From: JAZRUY01 sp045598845 | GTDB lineage: Bacteria > Verrucomicrobiota > Lentisphaeria > Victivallales > Victivallaceae | Assembly: GCA_045598845.1 (NCBI GenBank) | Contig: JAZRUY010000197.1 | Coordinates: 1-17,517 of the forward strand | Reading direction: 5' to 3' | DNA: 17,517 nucleotides | Part shown: positions 1 to 6,195 of the stretch, piece by piece | Position numbering within the stretch: position 1 is the first letter of the stretch | How the letters are laid out: every line of letters starts with the position of its first letter | The notes under the pieces: model-generated | Told to the model about the DNA's origin: nothing | What the model saw: the letters and a program-made list of their open reading frames with translations, nothing else | Database searches by the model: none | Made by a program: the position numbers and the translations under genes

Positions 1-1
1 A

Positions 2-748
2 TTTGCCGAAATCTGGCGCACTGTCGCCGCGCGGTGCCGCAATTCGAAAGCGCTATGGGCATACGATTTGATGAACCGCCCGTTCGGGAAAGGCGCGGTT
101 GAATTGCAGTTCCGGGCCGCGGATGCGATACGCGGCATTGATCCGGAAAGCGCCGTTATTATAGAAACGGGTAATTTCGCTTCCGCCGATGCGTTCGCGG
201 AGATGCGGGTGCCGGAAAATTGCAGGAATATTATTTTCGGTTTTCAAATGGACGGTTTAGACCCGTATGTCATGCAGGGGGTGGATATGCCGGCGATAAC
301 CGAGAATAATCCTTACAGCCAGGAAATGCTGCGAAACATCCTGAAACCGGTACTCGATTTTCAGAACCGCTGCCGCGCCCGCATTTTCGTAACCGGATTC
401 GGAGTTTCAGCCGCCGCGCCGCAGGGCGACAAATATCTGGCCGACTGTCTGGAATTATTTGAAACTTACGGCTGGGACTGGTGCTACCGGAATTTCCGCG
501 CCGTCCCCATGCTGGATGCGGATAATATCTGCGGTGCAGACGGCAAAATCATTCCGGCGGAAAACCGGCGCAAGCGGGTTCTGTATGAAGCCATGAGCGC
601 GCCGCCGGCCCGGGCGCGTTACTGCAATGCGGCGCCGGAGTTGCCGGTGCTGTTTGAAACACCGGCGGGAGATACCGGGAAACGGCCGCAGCCCTGGTCC
701 ATGATCCGGTTTCCGGAAGATGAAAACGATACGGAAAACGAGGAATAA
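2..748 (+). CDS. GH5-fold protein lacking both catalytic glutamates (5'-truncated by window edge)
   Basis: The reading frame is open from base 2, so the N-terminus, including any signal peptide, lies outside the window. The visible part is the C-terminal half of a glycoside hydrolase family 5 TIM barrel. The acid/base strand reads ALWAYDLMNRPFG, where the family has Y-D-L-x-N-E-P, so the acid/base Glu is Arg. The nucleophile strand reads RIFVTGFGVSAAAP, where the family has v-G-E-F, so the nucleophile Glu is Gly. Just after it, YLADCLELFETYGWDWCYRNFR keeps the usual GH5 tail, though the aromatic/His positions that follow are lost. The substrate-strand H-x-Y region reads FGFQMDGLDPYVMQGV, so its His and Tyr are also replaced. 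The barrel is preserved but the active site is not, which suggests a carbohydrate-binding or structural pseudoenzyme. It is the first gene in a tight operon with the anomerase-like gene 3 bases downstream. The fold assignment is firm; any function is inference. Confidence 0.8.
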   Translation, partial: FAEIWRTVAARCRNSKALWAYDLMNRPFGKGAVELQFRAADAIRGIDPESAVIIETGNFASADAFAEMRVPENCRNIIFGFQMDGLDPYVMQGVDMPAITENNPYSQEMLRNILKPVLDFQNRCRARIFVTGFGVSAAAPQGDKYLADCLELFETYGWDWCYRNFRAVPMLDADNICGADGKIIPAENRRKRVLYEAMSAPPARARYCNAAPELPVLFETPAGDTGKRPQPWSMIRFPEDENDTENEE

Positions 749-751
749 TTT

Positions 752-1210
752 ATGCTTTATACCGGCTTGAACCGCCTGAACCGCTGCGGCATTGCACAGG
801 ACTGCCTGCAAGCCGTAACCGGATTTCTTTCAGAATGTCCGGCGGATCCTGAGGACGGACGACGGGATCTGTTGCCTGACGGACGTTTATATGTCAATAT
901 TCAGCATTACCGCACCCGTGATTTTCTGCCGGATAAACTTGAAGTGCATCGGAAATATGCGGATATTCAGGTATTGCTGGCCGGGCGGGAAAAAATCTTC
1001 ACGGCATGTCCGGTGGAACCGGCGGATAGCCCTTACGATGAGCAAAAAGACATCGCTTTCTACCGTACAGGCATAACAGAATGCACCATGTTTTCCCTGT
1101 GTCCCGGACTTTTTATTTTTCTCGCTCCAGGCGATGGACATATGCCCGGAGTTTCTTTCCGGGAACTGCCCGGGGAAGTCATCAAAGCTGTATTCAAAAT
1201 CAGGTTTTGA
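752..1210 (+). CDS. YhcH/YjgK/YiaL family protein (NanQ-like sugar anomerase)
   Basis: This 152-residue protein has the normal length for the YhcH/YiaL (DUF386) family of small cupin-like beta proteins. The E. coli member NanQ speeds the anomerisation of N-acetylneuraminate. The signature LEVHRKYADIQVLLAGRE (residues 63-80) carries the family's E-x-H and Asp positions (E64, H66, D71). The C-terminal strand FIFLAPGDGHMPG supplies the conserved His (H130). These residues form the metal site in known members. The start is set by AGGA at 741-744, seven bases ahead of the ATG. The gene begins 3 bases after the GH5-like gene and its stop abuts the next ATG, so all three are co-transcribed. No other sialic-acid catabolic gene is visible, so the sugar substrate is unknown. 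Confidence 0.85.
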   Translation: MLYTGLNRLNRCGIAQDCLQAVTGFLSECPADPEDGRRDLLPDGRLYVNIQHYRTRDFLPDKLEVHRKYADIQVLLAGREKIFTACPVEPADSPYDEQKDIAFYRTGITECTMFSLCPGLFIFLAPGDGHMPGVSFRELPGEVIKAVFKIRF

Positions 1211-2194
1211 ATGTATCGCCGGCTTATCGCGTTGCTGTTGCTGACCGCCGGATGCGCGGCGCAGAATCAACCGGTTGCGCCGGAGACTGATCCGGAGCCT
1301 GTCCGTTACGGCTTGCCGCAACTCAAACAACTGGCGATAGAGCAGCAATTCGATGCGGAACTGATGTTTTCACTGCGCCGGGCGGCCGAGGAAGCGCGAA
1401 CCGGACGTTTTTTACTTCAAATTCCTTCCGTAATCGTGGAGGCGGAACACGAAAGCGACCCGCACCGCAGATCGGAAATGTTCCGGGAGACATTGCGCCG
1501 TACCGCCGCGCTGTGTTTTTTACTCGATTGCGACCGCCGCGGACGCGATTTGGCAACATTCTACCGCAAAAGCCAGCGCTCTATCATCGCCGGGCGGGTA
1601 TCGGAAATACTGGCCGCTTTGGATTTGCATAAAACAGGAACAGATGATAAACTTTCCGGGCGCGACGGAATGGAACTGCGTCATTTGTGCGGAGAGCGGC
1701 TTGGCGAAGATATCGACTTTTCCACTCTGCCGCAGCCGGCCGCATTGCCGGATACCGCGGCGCTGGTGTATTTTGCCGCCGGGAACAGACCGGAATGCGC
1801 AATCAAATACCATCCGGCGGCTCTCACCGATGCGGTGCGGGCTAAATTCGGCGGCGGGGACAGCGCTCCGCTGAAATTCGCGGAAGCGCTGCTCCGCAAT
1901 TGCCTGTACATCCGCAATTTATCCGAACCGGCCCTGCGTTACGGCATCGCCGCGCTCGTGGCTTTCACGGTGGAAACAGATGCGGCGGAGGCGGAAACAT
2001 CCCGGGCGCATTTTCAGACCGTCCGGGGAACCGGTGAAGAAGCGGATGCGCTCTTCCGCTGGCGATGCGACTATTTCGCACTGCTGGAAGACGCCGGATT
2101 GGAAGACGGGGACATTCCCGCGAATCTAAAACCGCCGCCGGCGCGTGACGGTGAACTGCCGCCGCCGGCGCGTGAACTGCTGAATTTACTCTGA
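1211..2194 (+). CDS. Lipoprotein of unknown function
   Basis: The protein has 327 residues. It opens with a short lipoprotein signal, MYRRLIALLLLTAGC, whose lipobox L-T-A-G-C predicts lipidation at Cys15. The mature part is mostly helical and rich in Ala, Arg and Glu. It begins with a Gln/Pro linker and ends in a Pro-rich tail with a short internal duplication (PPPARDGEL then PPPAREL). I recognise no domain. The ATG follows the stop of the anomerase-like gene directly (TGAATG), with only a weak CAGG upstream, so translation is probably coupled. The operon position suggests a role in the same envelope sugar-related process, but nothing in the protein itself shows that. The downstream gene converges only 8 bases away, and no hairpin terminator separates them. 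Confidence 0.75.
   Translation: MYRRLIALLLLTAGCAAQNQPVAPETDPEPVRYGLPQLKQLAIEQQFDAELMFSLRRAAEEARTGRFLLQIPSVIVEAEHESDPHRRSEMFRETLRRTAALCFLLDCDRRGRDLATFYRKSQRSIIAGRVSEILAALDLHKTGTDDKLSGRDGMELRHLCGERLGEDIDFSTLPQPAALPDTAALVYFAAGNRPECAIKYHPAALTDAVRAKFGGGDSAPLKFAEALLRNCLYIRNLSEPALRYGIAALVAFTVETDAAEAETSRAHFQTVRGTGEEADALFRWRCDYFALLEDAGLEDGDIPANLKPPPARDGELPPPARELLNLL
2132..2175 (+). repeat. Two copies of a 17-bp direct repeat, period 27
   Basis: CCGCCGCCGGCGCGTGA occurs at 2132-2148 and again at 2159-2175. The period of 27 bases keeps the lipoprotein gene in frame and duplicates Pro-Pro-Ala-Arg in its C-terminal tail. It is probably a recent slippage duplication. Confidence 0.8.
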
Positions 2195-2202
2195 ATACCG
2201 GA

Positions 2203-2595
2203 TCATTTAACAAATTCCCTGCCGCGCCGGGCGGCGTCTTCGTGTCTCCGGTGAATATCTTCCAGCGCCGGGTCCGTTGCGCCGCTGCGGCCGGATTCCG
2301 TCCGCAGCATCAATTCGCGTTCCTGCGGGGAAAGTTCCGAACTTAAAATCAGTCCGCCGCGTTCCGGCTCCGAACTTTCCCACGGGAACACGCTGCCGCG
2401 CCGTACTCCGTGCCCGGCAACGTCTTTCCGGTTTTCACGAAAATCACCTGGGGCGCGCCCCATACCCGGTACTGCACCGGTGTCCGGCCGGCGACTGATG
2501 CGTTCAGGGCCCCGGCTGAACGCTTCCCGGAATTGCCTGCACCCGCCGGCCAGCAACGCGGCCGCCAGCAAATAAATTCTCCAATTCATATTCAT
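2203..2595 (-). CDS. Small lipoprotein of unknown function
   Basis: The protein has 130 residues. Its N-terminal signal MNMNWRIYLLAAALLAGGC ends in a clear lipobox (L-A-G-G-C, Cys19). The rest is hydrophilic and rich in Arg, Gly and Glu, with little predicted order. One short conserved-looking stretch, LSSELSPQERELMLR, lies near residues 83-97. I do not recognise the family. A second Met at residue 3 is an alternative start; the ribosome-binding site is weak for either. A candidate promoter (TTGGTA, 18 bases, TATATT) lies just upstream, back to back with the promoter of the secretin-like pair. The gene may therefore be co-regulated with that pair. The coding call rests on the lipobox, the signal sequence and the upstream promoter. 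Confidence 0.65.
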   Translation of the reverse strand: MNMNWRIYLLAAALLAGGCRQFREAFSRGPERISRRPDTGAVPGMGRAPGDFRENRKDVAGHGVRRGSVFPWESSEPERGGLILSSELSPQERELMLRTESGRSGATDPALEDIHRRHEDAARRGREFVK

Positions 2596-2629
2596 CTCGC
2601 TTTCTTTTCTGATTTTTCCAATGTCCGGA

Positions 2630-2659
2630 AATATATTGCCGCGGCGGTTTAATTACCAA
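2630..2659 (-). promoter_or_regulatory. Candidate sigma-70 promoter of the small lipoprotein gene
   Basis: On the minus strand TTGGTA (2659-2654) is followed after 18 bases by TATATT (2635-2630). Transcription would start near 2623, giving a leader of about 28 bases. Confidence 0.45.
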
Positions 2660-2676
2660 TCCGGGTGGCGGTAAAA

Positions 2677-2688
2677 ATTAGCGCTAAT
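2677..2688. promoter_or_regulatory. Perfect 12-bp palindrome, candidate operator
   Basis: ATTAGCGCTAAT is perfectly self-complementary. It covers the proposed -35 of the secretin-pair promoter and lies just upstream of the divergent lipoprotein promoter. Allowing one mismatch, the symmetry extends three further A/T pairs on each side. Such a placement suits a repressor or activator dimer. No regulator gene is in the window. Confidence 0.45.
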
Positions 2689-2706
2689 ATTTTTTTATGC
2701 TATATT
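2678..2706 (+). promoter_or_regulatory. Candidate extended -10 promoter of the secretin-like pair
   Basis: TATATT at 2701-2706 is preceded by TGC (2698-2700), an extended -10. A weak -35, TTAGCG (2678-2683), lies 17 bases upstream. The start site would be near 2713, leaving a leader of about 70 bases. The spacer is very AT-rich, and the -35 sits in the palindrome. Confidence 0.45.
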
Positions 2707-2740
2707 TATATTATGATGGCTATTGTGGCGAGACACAAGA

Positions 2741-2760
2741 TTGCCGATATTATTCGGTAA
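2741..2760 (+). promoter_or_regulatory. Leader hairpin upstream of the secretin-like pair
   Basis: TTGCCGA and TCGGTAA pair over 7 bp, with one G-U, around a TATTAT loop. The hairpin ends 13 bases before the strong Shine-Dalgarno GAGGGGG (2774-2780). It could affect mRNA stability or translation, or be incidental. Confidence 0.35.
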
Positions 2761-2784
2761 ACCAAAACAACCCGAGGGGGAAAC

Positions 2785-4290
2785 ATGAAAACCAGCATCA
2801 CCGGATGGGGTATTGTCGTGCTGGCGGCTGTCTGTACGGTACCGCTATGGGCGCAGGAAGACCCGGATGAAGATTACTTGGCCAGGGACGGAGAAATTCA
2901 AAACGAGCACTCCGTTATCACCAATCTGCAGCACAGCGAAAAGCTGGTGGAAGCGGCCAAAGCCGAGACCAAAAACACCACCCAGACTATCGCATTCATT
3001 CAGGACGACAGCCAGAACTACAAAACCACGCGGATCTACGAACTCAAGCATGTCAAAGCCAATGATATCGCTCCTTTTATCCGCAATGCGGTCCGCCGGC
3101 GCGCGGTAGAGTCCTCCGTCGGAGTGCTCAGCGATAAAGTCAACAACCGGCAGCTGCTGATCGTCACCTCCGCCGAAGATATGATAGGACTCACCACCGA
3201 CCTGATCGATGTGCTGGACCGCCCTGCCGGCGGCATCGCCGGTACCGGTATCGTGTACGGTATTTACGAACCGCAGTTCCGCAGCAACGAAGTAATGCGC
3301 CAGATCATGATCGACGGGTACATCGCCAGTGTGATTTCATCCGAAGTCCGTTTCGACAGCAAAACCGGAATATTCTATTTCAAAGACACTCCTTTCAAGG
3401 CGCAGGAAATTCAGAGCAAGATGAAATGGCTGGACCGGGAATTGCCGCAGGCCAAAGTGGATTTTTCCATTTACCAGGTACGGGAAAGCGATCTCACCGA
3501 TGTGGGTGTCGACTATATCGCCTGGAAAAACGGTCCAGGCCTGAATTTATTCAGCGCCGGTTACGAGCTGCTCAATGCTGAAGTTGCCGAAACCATTATG
3601 AATCTGATGACCGATGAAGGCATTGATCTGCTCGGCAATATCGGCTGGGGATTCGGCGGTTTTTACACCGCGCCGGCTTTCGATTTCAGTTTTGTCCGTC
3701 TGCTGCAGCAGAACGGCAAGGCGACGGTGAACAGTTCCGCCACGCTGACGGTTTCCAACAATCAGAGTGCGGTTTTTTCCACCTCGTTTTCGCCGGAATA
3801 TCAGAATCTGCTCAAAGACGAAGACCACCGCTCGTATGTCGATGTAGGCGGAGACGCCACTCTGGAAGCCAGCATCAGCGATGCCGTGGTCACCGGAGAT
3901 TTTATGAACGGATGTCTGAATTTCTGCTATGAGCTGAACGGCAACAATGTAGTGGAACGCAACAATCTGGGCGCCGAAATTTCCAACGGCAGCCATGTGG
4001 TGGCCTCCGTTTCCTGCCCGTTCGGAGAAGAGCGGGTGCTGACCTCCTGGGACCGCGCCTGTGATGTGGAACAGACCATCGGAGTCCCGTTTCTGAGCGA
4101 ATTGCCGGTACTCAAGTATATTCTGGGAACCACGACATCCAACACCGAACATATCCGCTATATCCTGACGGTTAAGGTGACACCGGTGAACATCATGGAG
4201 GATTTGCCGGCCGGCATTACCGCCGAATTTGATAAACTGGCCGCCGCAGGCAGTACTGAATCACAAAAAGAGGAGAAGAGCAATGAATAA
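2785..4290 (+). CDS. Secretin-like outer-membrane protein (first of pair)
   Basis: The protein has 501 residues. A Sec signal peptide (residues 1-23, cleavage after LWA) shows export. Residues 83-147 form a secretin-type N-domain: YELKHVKANDIAPFIRNAV, a V-N-N-R-Q-L-L-I-V-T core, and a closing D-V-L-D-R-P. The secretin beta region follows. Its C-terminal signature is VPFLSELPVLKYILGTTTSN (434-453) and then a strand ending in V-T-P, matching the v-P-l-L-x-x-I-P-v-L-G motif of GspD/PilQ proteins. The protein is short for a secretin. It has no obvious GspD N0 domain and its beta region is divergent. The start is fixed by GAGGGGG four bases upstream of the ATG. Its 3' end overlaps the second, homologous gene by 8 bases. 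Without any type II secretion or pilus genes nearby, its partner machinery is unknown. Confidence 0.75.
   Translation: MKTSITGWGIVVLAAVCTVPLWAQEDPDEDYLARDGEIQNEHSVITNLQHSEKLVEAAKAETKNTTQTIAFIQDDSQNYKTTRIYELKHVKANDIAPFIRNAVRRRAVESSVGVLSDKVNNRQLLIVTSAEDMIGLTTDLIDVLDRPAGGIAGTGIVYGIYEPQFRSNEVMRQIMIDGYIASVISSEVRFDSKTGIFYFKDTPFKAQEIQSKMKWLDRELPQAKVDFSIYQVRESDLTDVGVDYIAWKNGPGLNLFSAGYELLNAEVAETIMNLMTDEGIDLLGNIGWGFGGFYTAPAFDFSFVRLLQQNGKATVNSSATLTVSNNQSAVFSTSFSPEYQNLLKDEDHRSYVDVGGDATLEASISDAVVTGDFMNGCLNFCYELNGNNVVERNNLGAEISNGSHVVASVSCPFGEERVLTSWDRACDVEQTIGVPFLSELPVLKYILGTTTSNTEHIRYILTVKVTPVNIMEDLPAGITAEFDKLAAAGSTESQKEEKSNE
4271..4276 (+). promoter_or_regulatory. Ribosome-binding site fixing the start of the second secretin-like gene
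   Basis: AGGAGA lies inside the 3' end of the first gene, six bases before the ATG at 4283. It selects that start over an in-frame ATG at 4229, which has no Shine-Dalgarno and would place a charged tail ahead of the signal peptide. Confidence 0.85.
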
Positions 4291-6106
4291 TACTTGCCGG
4301 AGTATTTTCGCGGCGGCATACGCGGTATCCGTCGCCGGAGCGGTCTATGCCGGATCTTCTTCCGACTGGTGGGGCGACTCCCATGTGCAGGCGGAACTGC
4401 GGATGAATATCAAGGAAGATACCGAAGTGGTCAATATCCAGCGCGATATCGCCGACCCCAATGTGCATACCAAGGCTTATGTGCTGAAGCATGCCGACCC
4501 GTACGAATTGCGCAGTTATTTGGAAATGATCGTCAAGACCAGACGGGTAGACAGCAGCAAGACCACCGTTCAGGCGCTGAAATACAATGACGGCACCGGA
4601 GTATTGCTGGTATCCGCCGAGGATTACCGTTTCAAGGACAACACCGTCAACGGGCAGAAATTCGACGACATTATCGAACAGCTGGACCGGCCGGGGGTGA
4701 ATTTCGCCACCGGACAGGCGATATATGTATATAACCCGAAAAACCGCTCTGCGGAGGAACTGCTCGATATGGTCAAAGTGGTCGGGGCATATCCAGATCT
4801 GGATGCGGAAGATCCCGCCAACGACACCCGGGAACTGGTACTCGGCGGCTCCGATGCGCTCTGCGTCGACCCGGGATTGAATCTGCTGTTTTTCAACACG
4901 ACCAATTTCTCGCGCCGCAGCATCGAAAAAATGCTGGCGGAATACGACCGTCCGGCGCCCGAGGTGCGCGCCCGCATTACGGTATATGAACTGTTCGCGG
5001 AAAACGATGCCAAACTCGGGTTGGATTTCCAGGCATGGAAAAACAATGACGGTATCGATTTATTCCATGTCGGCGGCCGCTACATGCAGAACGCTGACGC
5101 CGCGGGACTGGTGCGCGGCGGAGGCTGGAATGACACCCAGTATCTCAACTTCAATCCCAAATGGAATACCAAATACGTGGATTTTCTGGTCAGCAAAGGC
5201 AAAGCCAGACAGGTACACAGTTGCGAAGTGGTGGCGCGCACCAACACTTCCGCCTGCGTGGACCAGTACACTCAGGTGTTCACCCCGCTCGCCGCGCCCA
5301 TCGAGGACGGCTCTTTCAAAGAGCGGTATGTGTATCTGGAGTGCGTCCGGCCGGGAGATGTGGAAATATTCGCCGACGGCAGACCGGTGGAGTTCAAAGT
5401 GAACGACGGCGGCGCCAACATTACCGTGGTGCAGCTTGCCGACGGCAGCAATGAAACCGTACCTCTCAACAACCGCAGTTCACGCTATATCCTGCGCATC
5501 AAAGGCGGTACTTTCATCGCCGACGGCAAAAGCACCGGGCACAGCATGGTCGCCGATACGGCGGCGGTATTCGATAAAACCGGTGCCGTAATGCCGTTCA
5601 GCGACAATACGCCCCTGACAACTTCCAAGGGCAGAACGGTGGAAACCGCCGCCAGCGATAAAATCGGATTTCATCTGAAACTATCCCCGCTGGTATCGAA
5701 GGAAGCCACTAAAATCAATATCAGCGTTTCCAATGATTCCCTGATCGGCTACACTGATGACGGGCATGCCCGGATTCAAAAAGGCGCCTCGGTGCGGTCT
5801 GATTTCATGATCGCCAACAACGGTACCCGCCTGGTCATCGGAGGCATTGAAAAGCGCGATGTGGTCAGGGTTTCCGGCGGCGTGCCGTGGCTGAAAGACC
5901 TGCCGGTCATCGGCTGGGTATTCTCCACCGAAAACGAATCCACCAAGCGGTCCCAGTTGCTGGTAGTTGCGGATGTCATGCCGATCCGGCACGGAGAAGA
6001 ATTGCGGCCGGATATCGAGAAAGTAAAAAGCGATCTTCAGGATGCGGGAGAATCCAACCGGTTCGGATTCCGCCAGCTTTGGCTGGACGAAGACCGCCTG
6101 AAATAA
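4283..6106 (+). CDS. Secretin-like outer-membrane protein (second of pair)
   Basis: The protein has 607 residues from the ATG at 4283. The signal peptide runs through residue 23 (cleavage after VYA). An N-domain (about 64-137: YVLKHADPYELRSYL, RRVDSS, GVLLVSAED, EQLDRP) matches the same domain in the first gene. A shared segment GLDFQAWKNNDGIDLFHVG aligns with GVDYIAWKNGPGLNLFSAG there, so the two are paralogues. The C-terminus has L-V-I-G-G-I (517-522) and VPWLKDLPVIGWVFSTEN (534-551), the classic secretin end. An extra segment of roughly 100 residues (about 345-445) in the beta region has no counterpart in the first protein. The gene overlaps the first by 8 bases and is closed by a strong terminator, so the pair forms a complete two-gene unit. 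Confidence 0.78.
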   Translation: MNNTCRSIFAAAYAVSVAGAVYAGSSSDWWGDSHVQAELRMNIKEDTEVVNIQRDIADPNVHTKAYVLKHADPYELRSYLEMIVKTRRVDSSKTTVQALKYNDGTGVLLVSAEDYRFKDNTVNGQKFDDIIEQLDRPGVNFATGQAIYVYNPKNRSAEELLDMVKVVGAYPDLDAEDPANDTRELVLGGSDALCVDPGLNLLFFNTTNFSRRSIEKMLAEYDRPAPEVRARITVYELFAENDAKLGLDFQAWKNNDGIDLFHVGGRYMQNADAAGLVRGGGWNDTQYLNFNPKWNTKYVDFLVSKGKARQVHSCEVVARTNTSACVDQYTQVFTPLAAPIEDGSFKERYVYLECVRPGDVEIFADGRPVEFKVNDGGANITVVQLADGSNETVPLNNRSSRYILRIKGGTFIADGKSTGHSMVADTAAVFDKTGAVMPFSDNTPLTTSKGRTVETAASDKIGFHLKLSPLVSKEATKINISVSNDSLIGYTDDGHARIQKGASVRSDFMIANNGTRLVIGGIEKRDVVRVSGGVPWLKDLPVIGWVFSTENESTKRSQLLVVADVMPIRHGEELRPDIEKVKSDLQDAGESNRFGFRQLWLDEDRLK

Positions 6107-6115
6107 TATCAGCAC

Positions 6116-6146
6116 CGCCGTATCGCGCACGATACGGCGTTTTTTT
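6116..6146 (+). terminator. Rho-independent terminator after the secretin-like pair
   Basis: A perfect 10-bp stem (CGCCGTATCG / CGATACGGCG) with loop CGCA is followed directly by seven T. Confidence 0.95.
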
Positions 6147-6173
6147 GACCTGTTAAGTAGTTCAGTCTAAGTC
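6145..6173 (+). promoter_or_regulatory. Weak candidate promoter of feoB
   Basis: TTGACC (6145-6150) starts in the T-run of the terminator. A poor -10, TAAGTC (6168-6173), follows after 17 bases. An imperfect palindrome with TTA...TAA ends (6153-6170) overlaps it. feoB must start somewhere in this short gap after the terminator, but the -10 is weak. Confidence 0.25.
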
Positions 6174-6195
6174 AGATCGGAATGAGGTCGGGTAA

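Noticed and set aside
4229..4282. Upstream extension of the second secretin-like gene
   Set aside because: It has no Shine-Dalgarno and would put a charged stretch ahead of the signal peptide. The ATG at 4283 has AGGAGA at the right distance.
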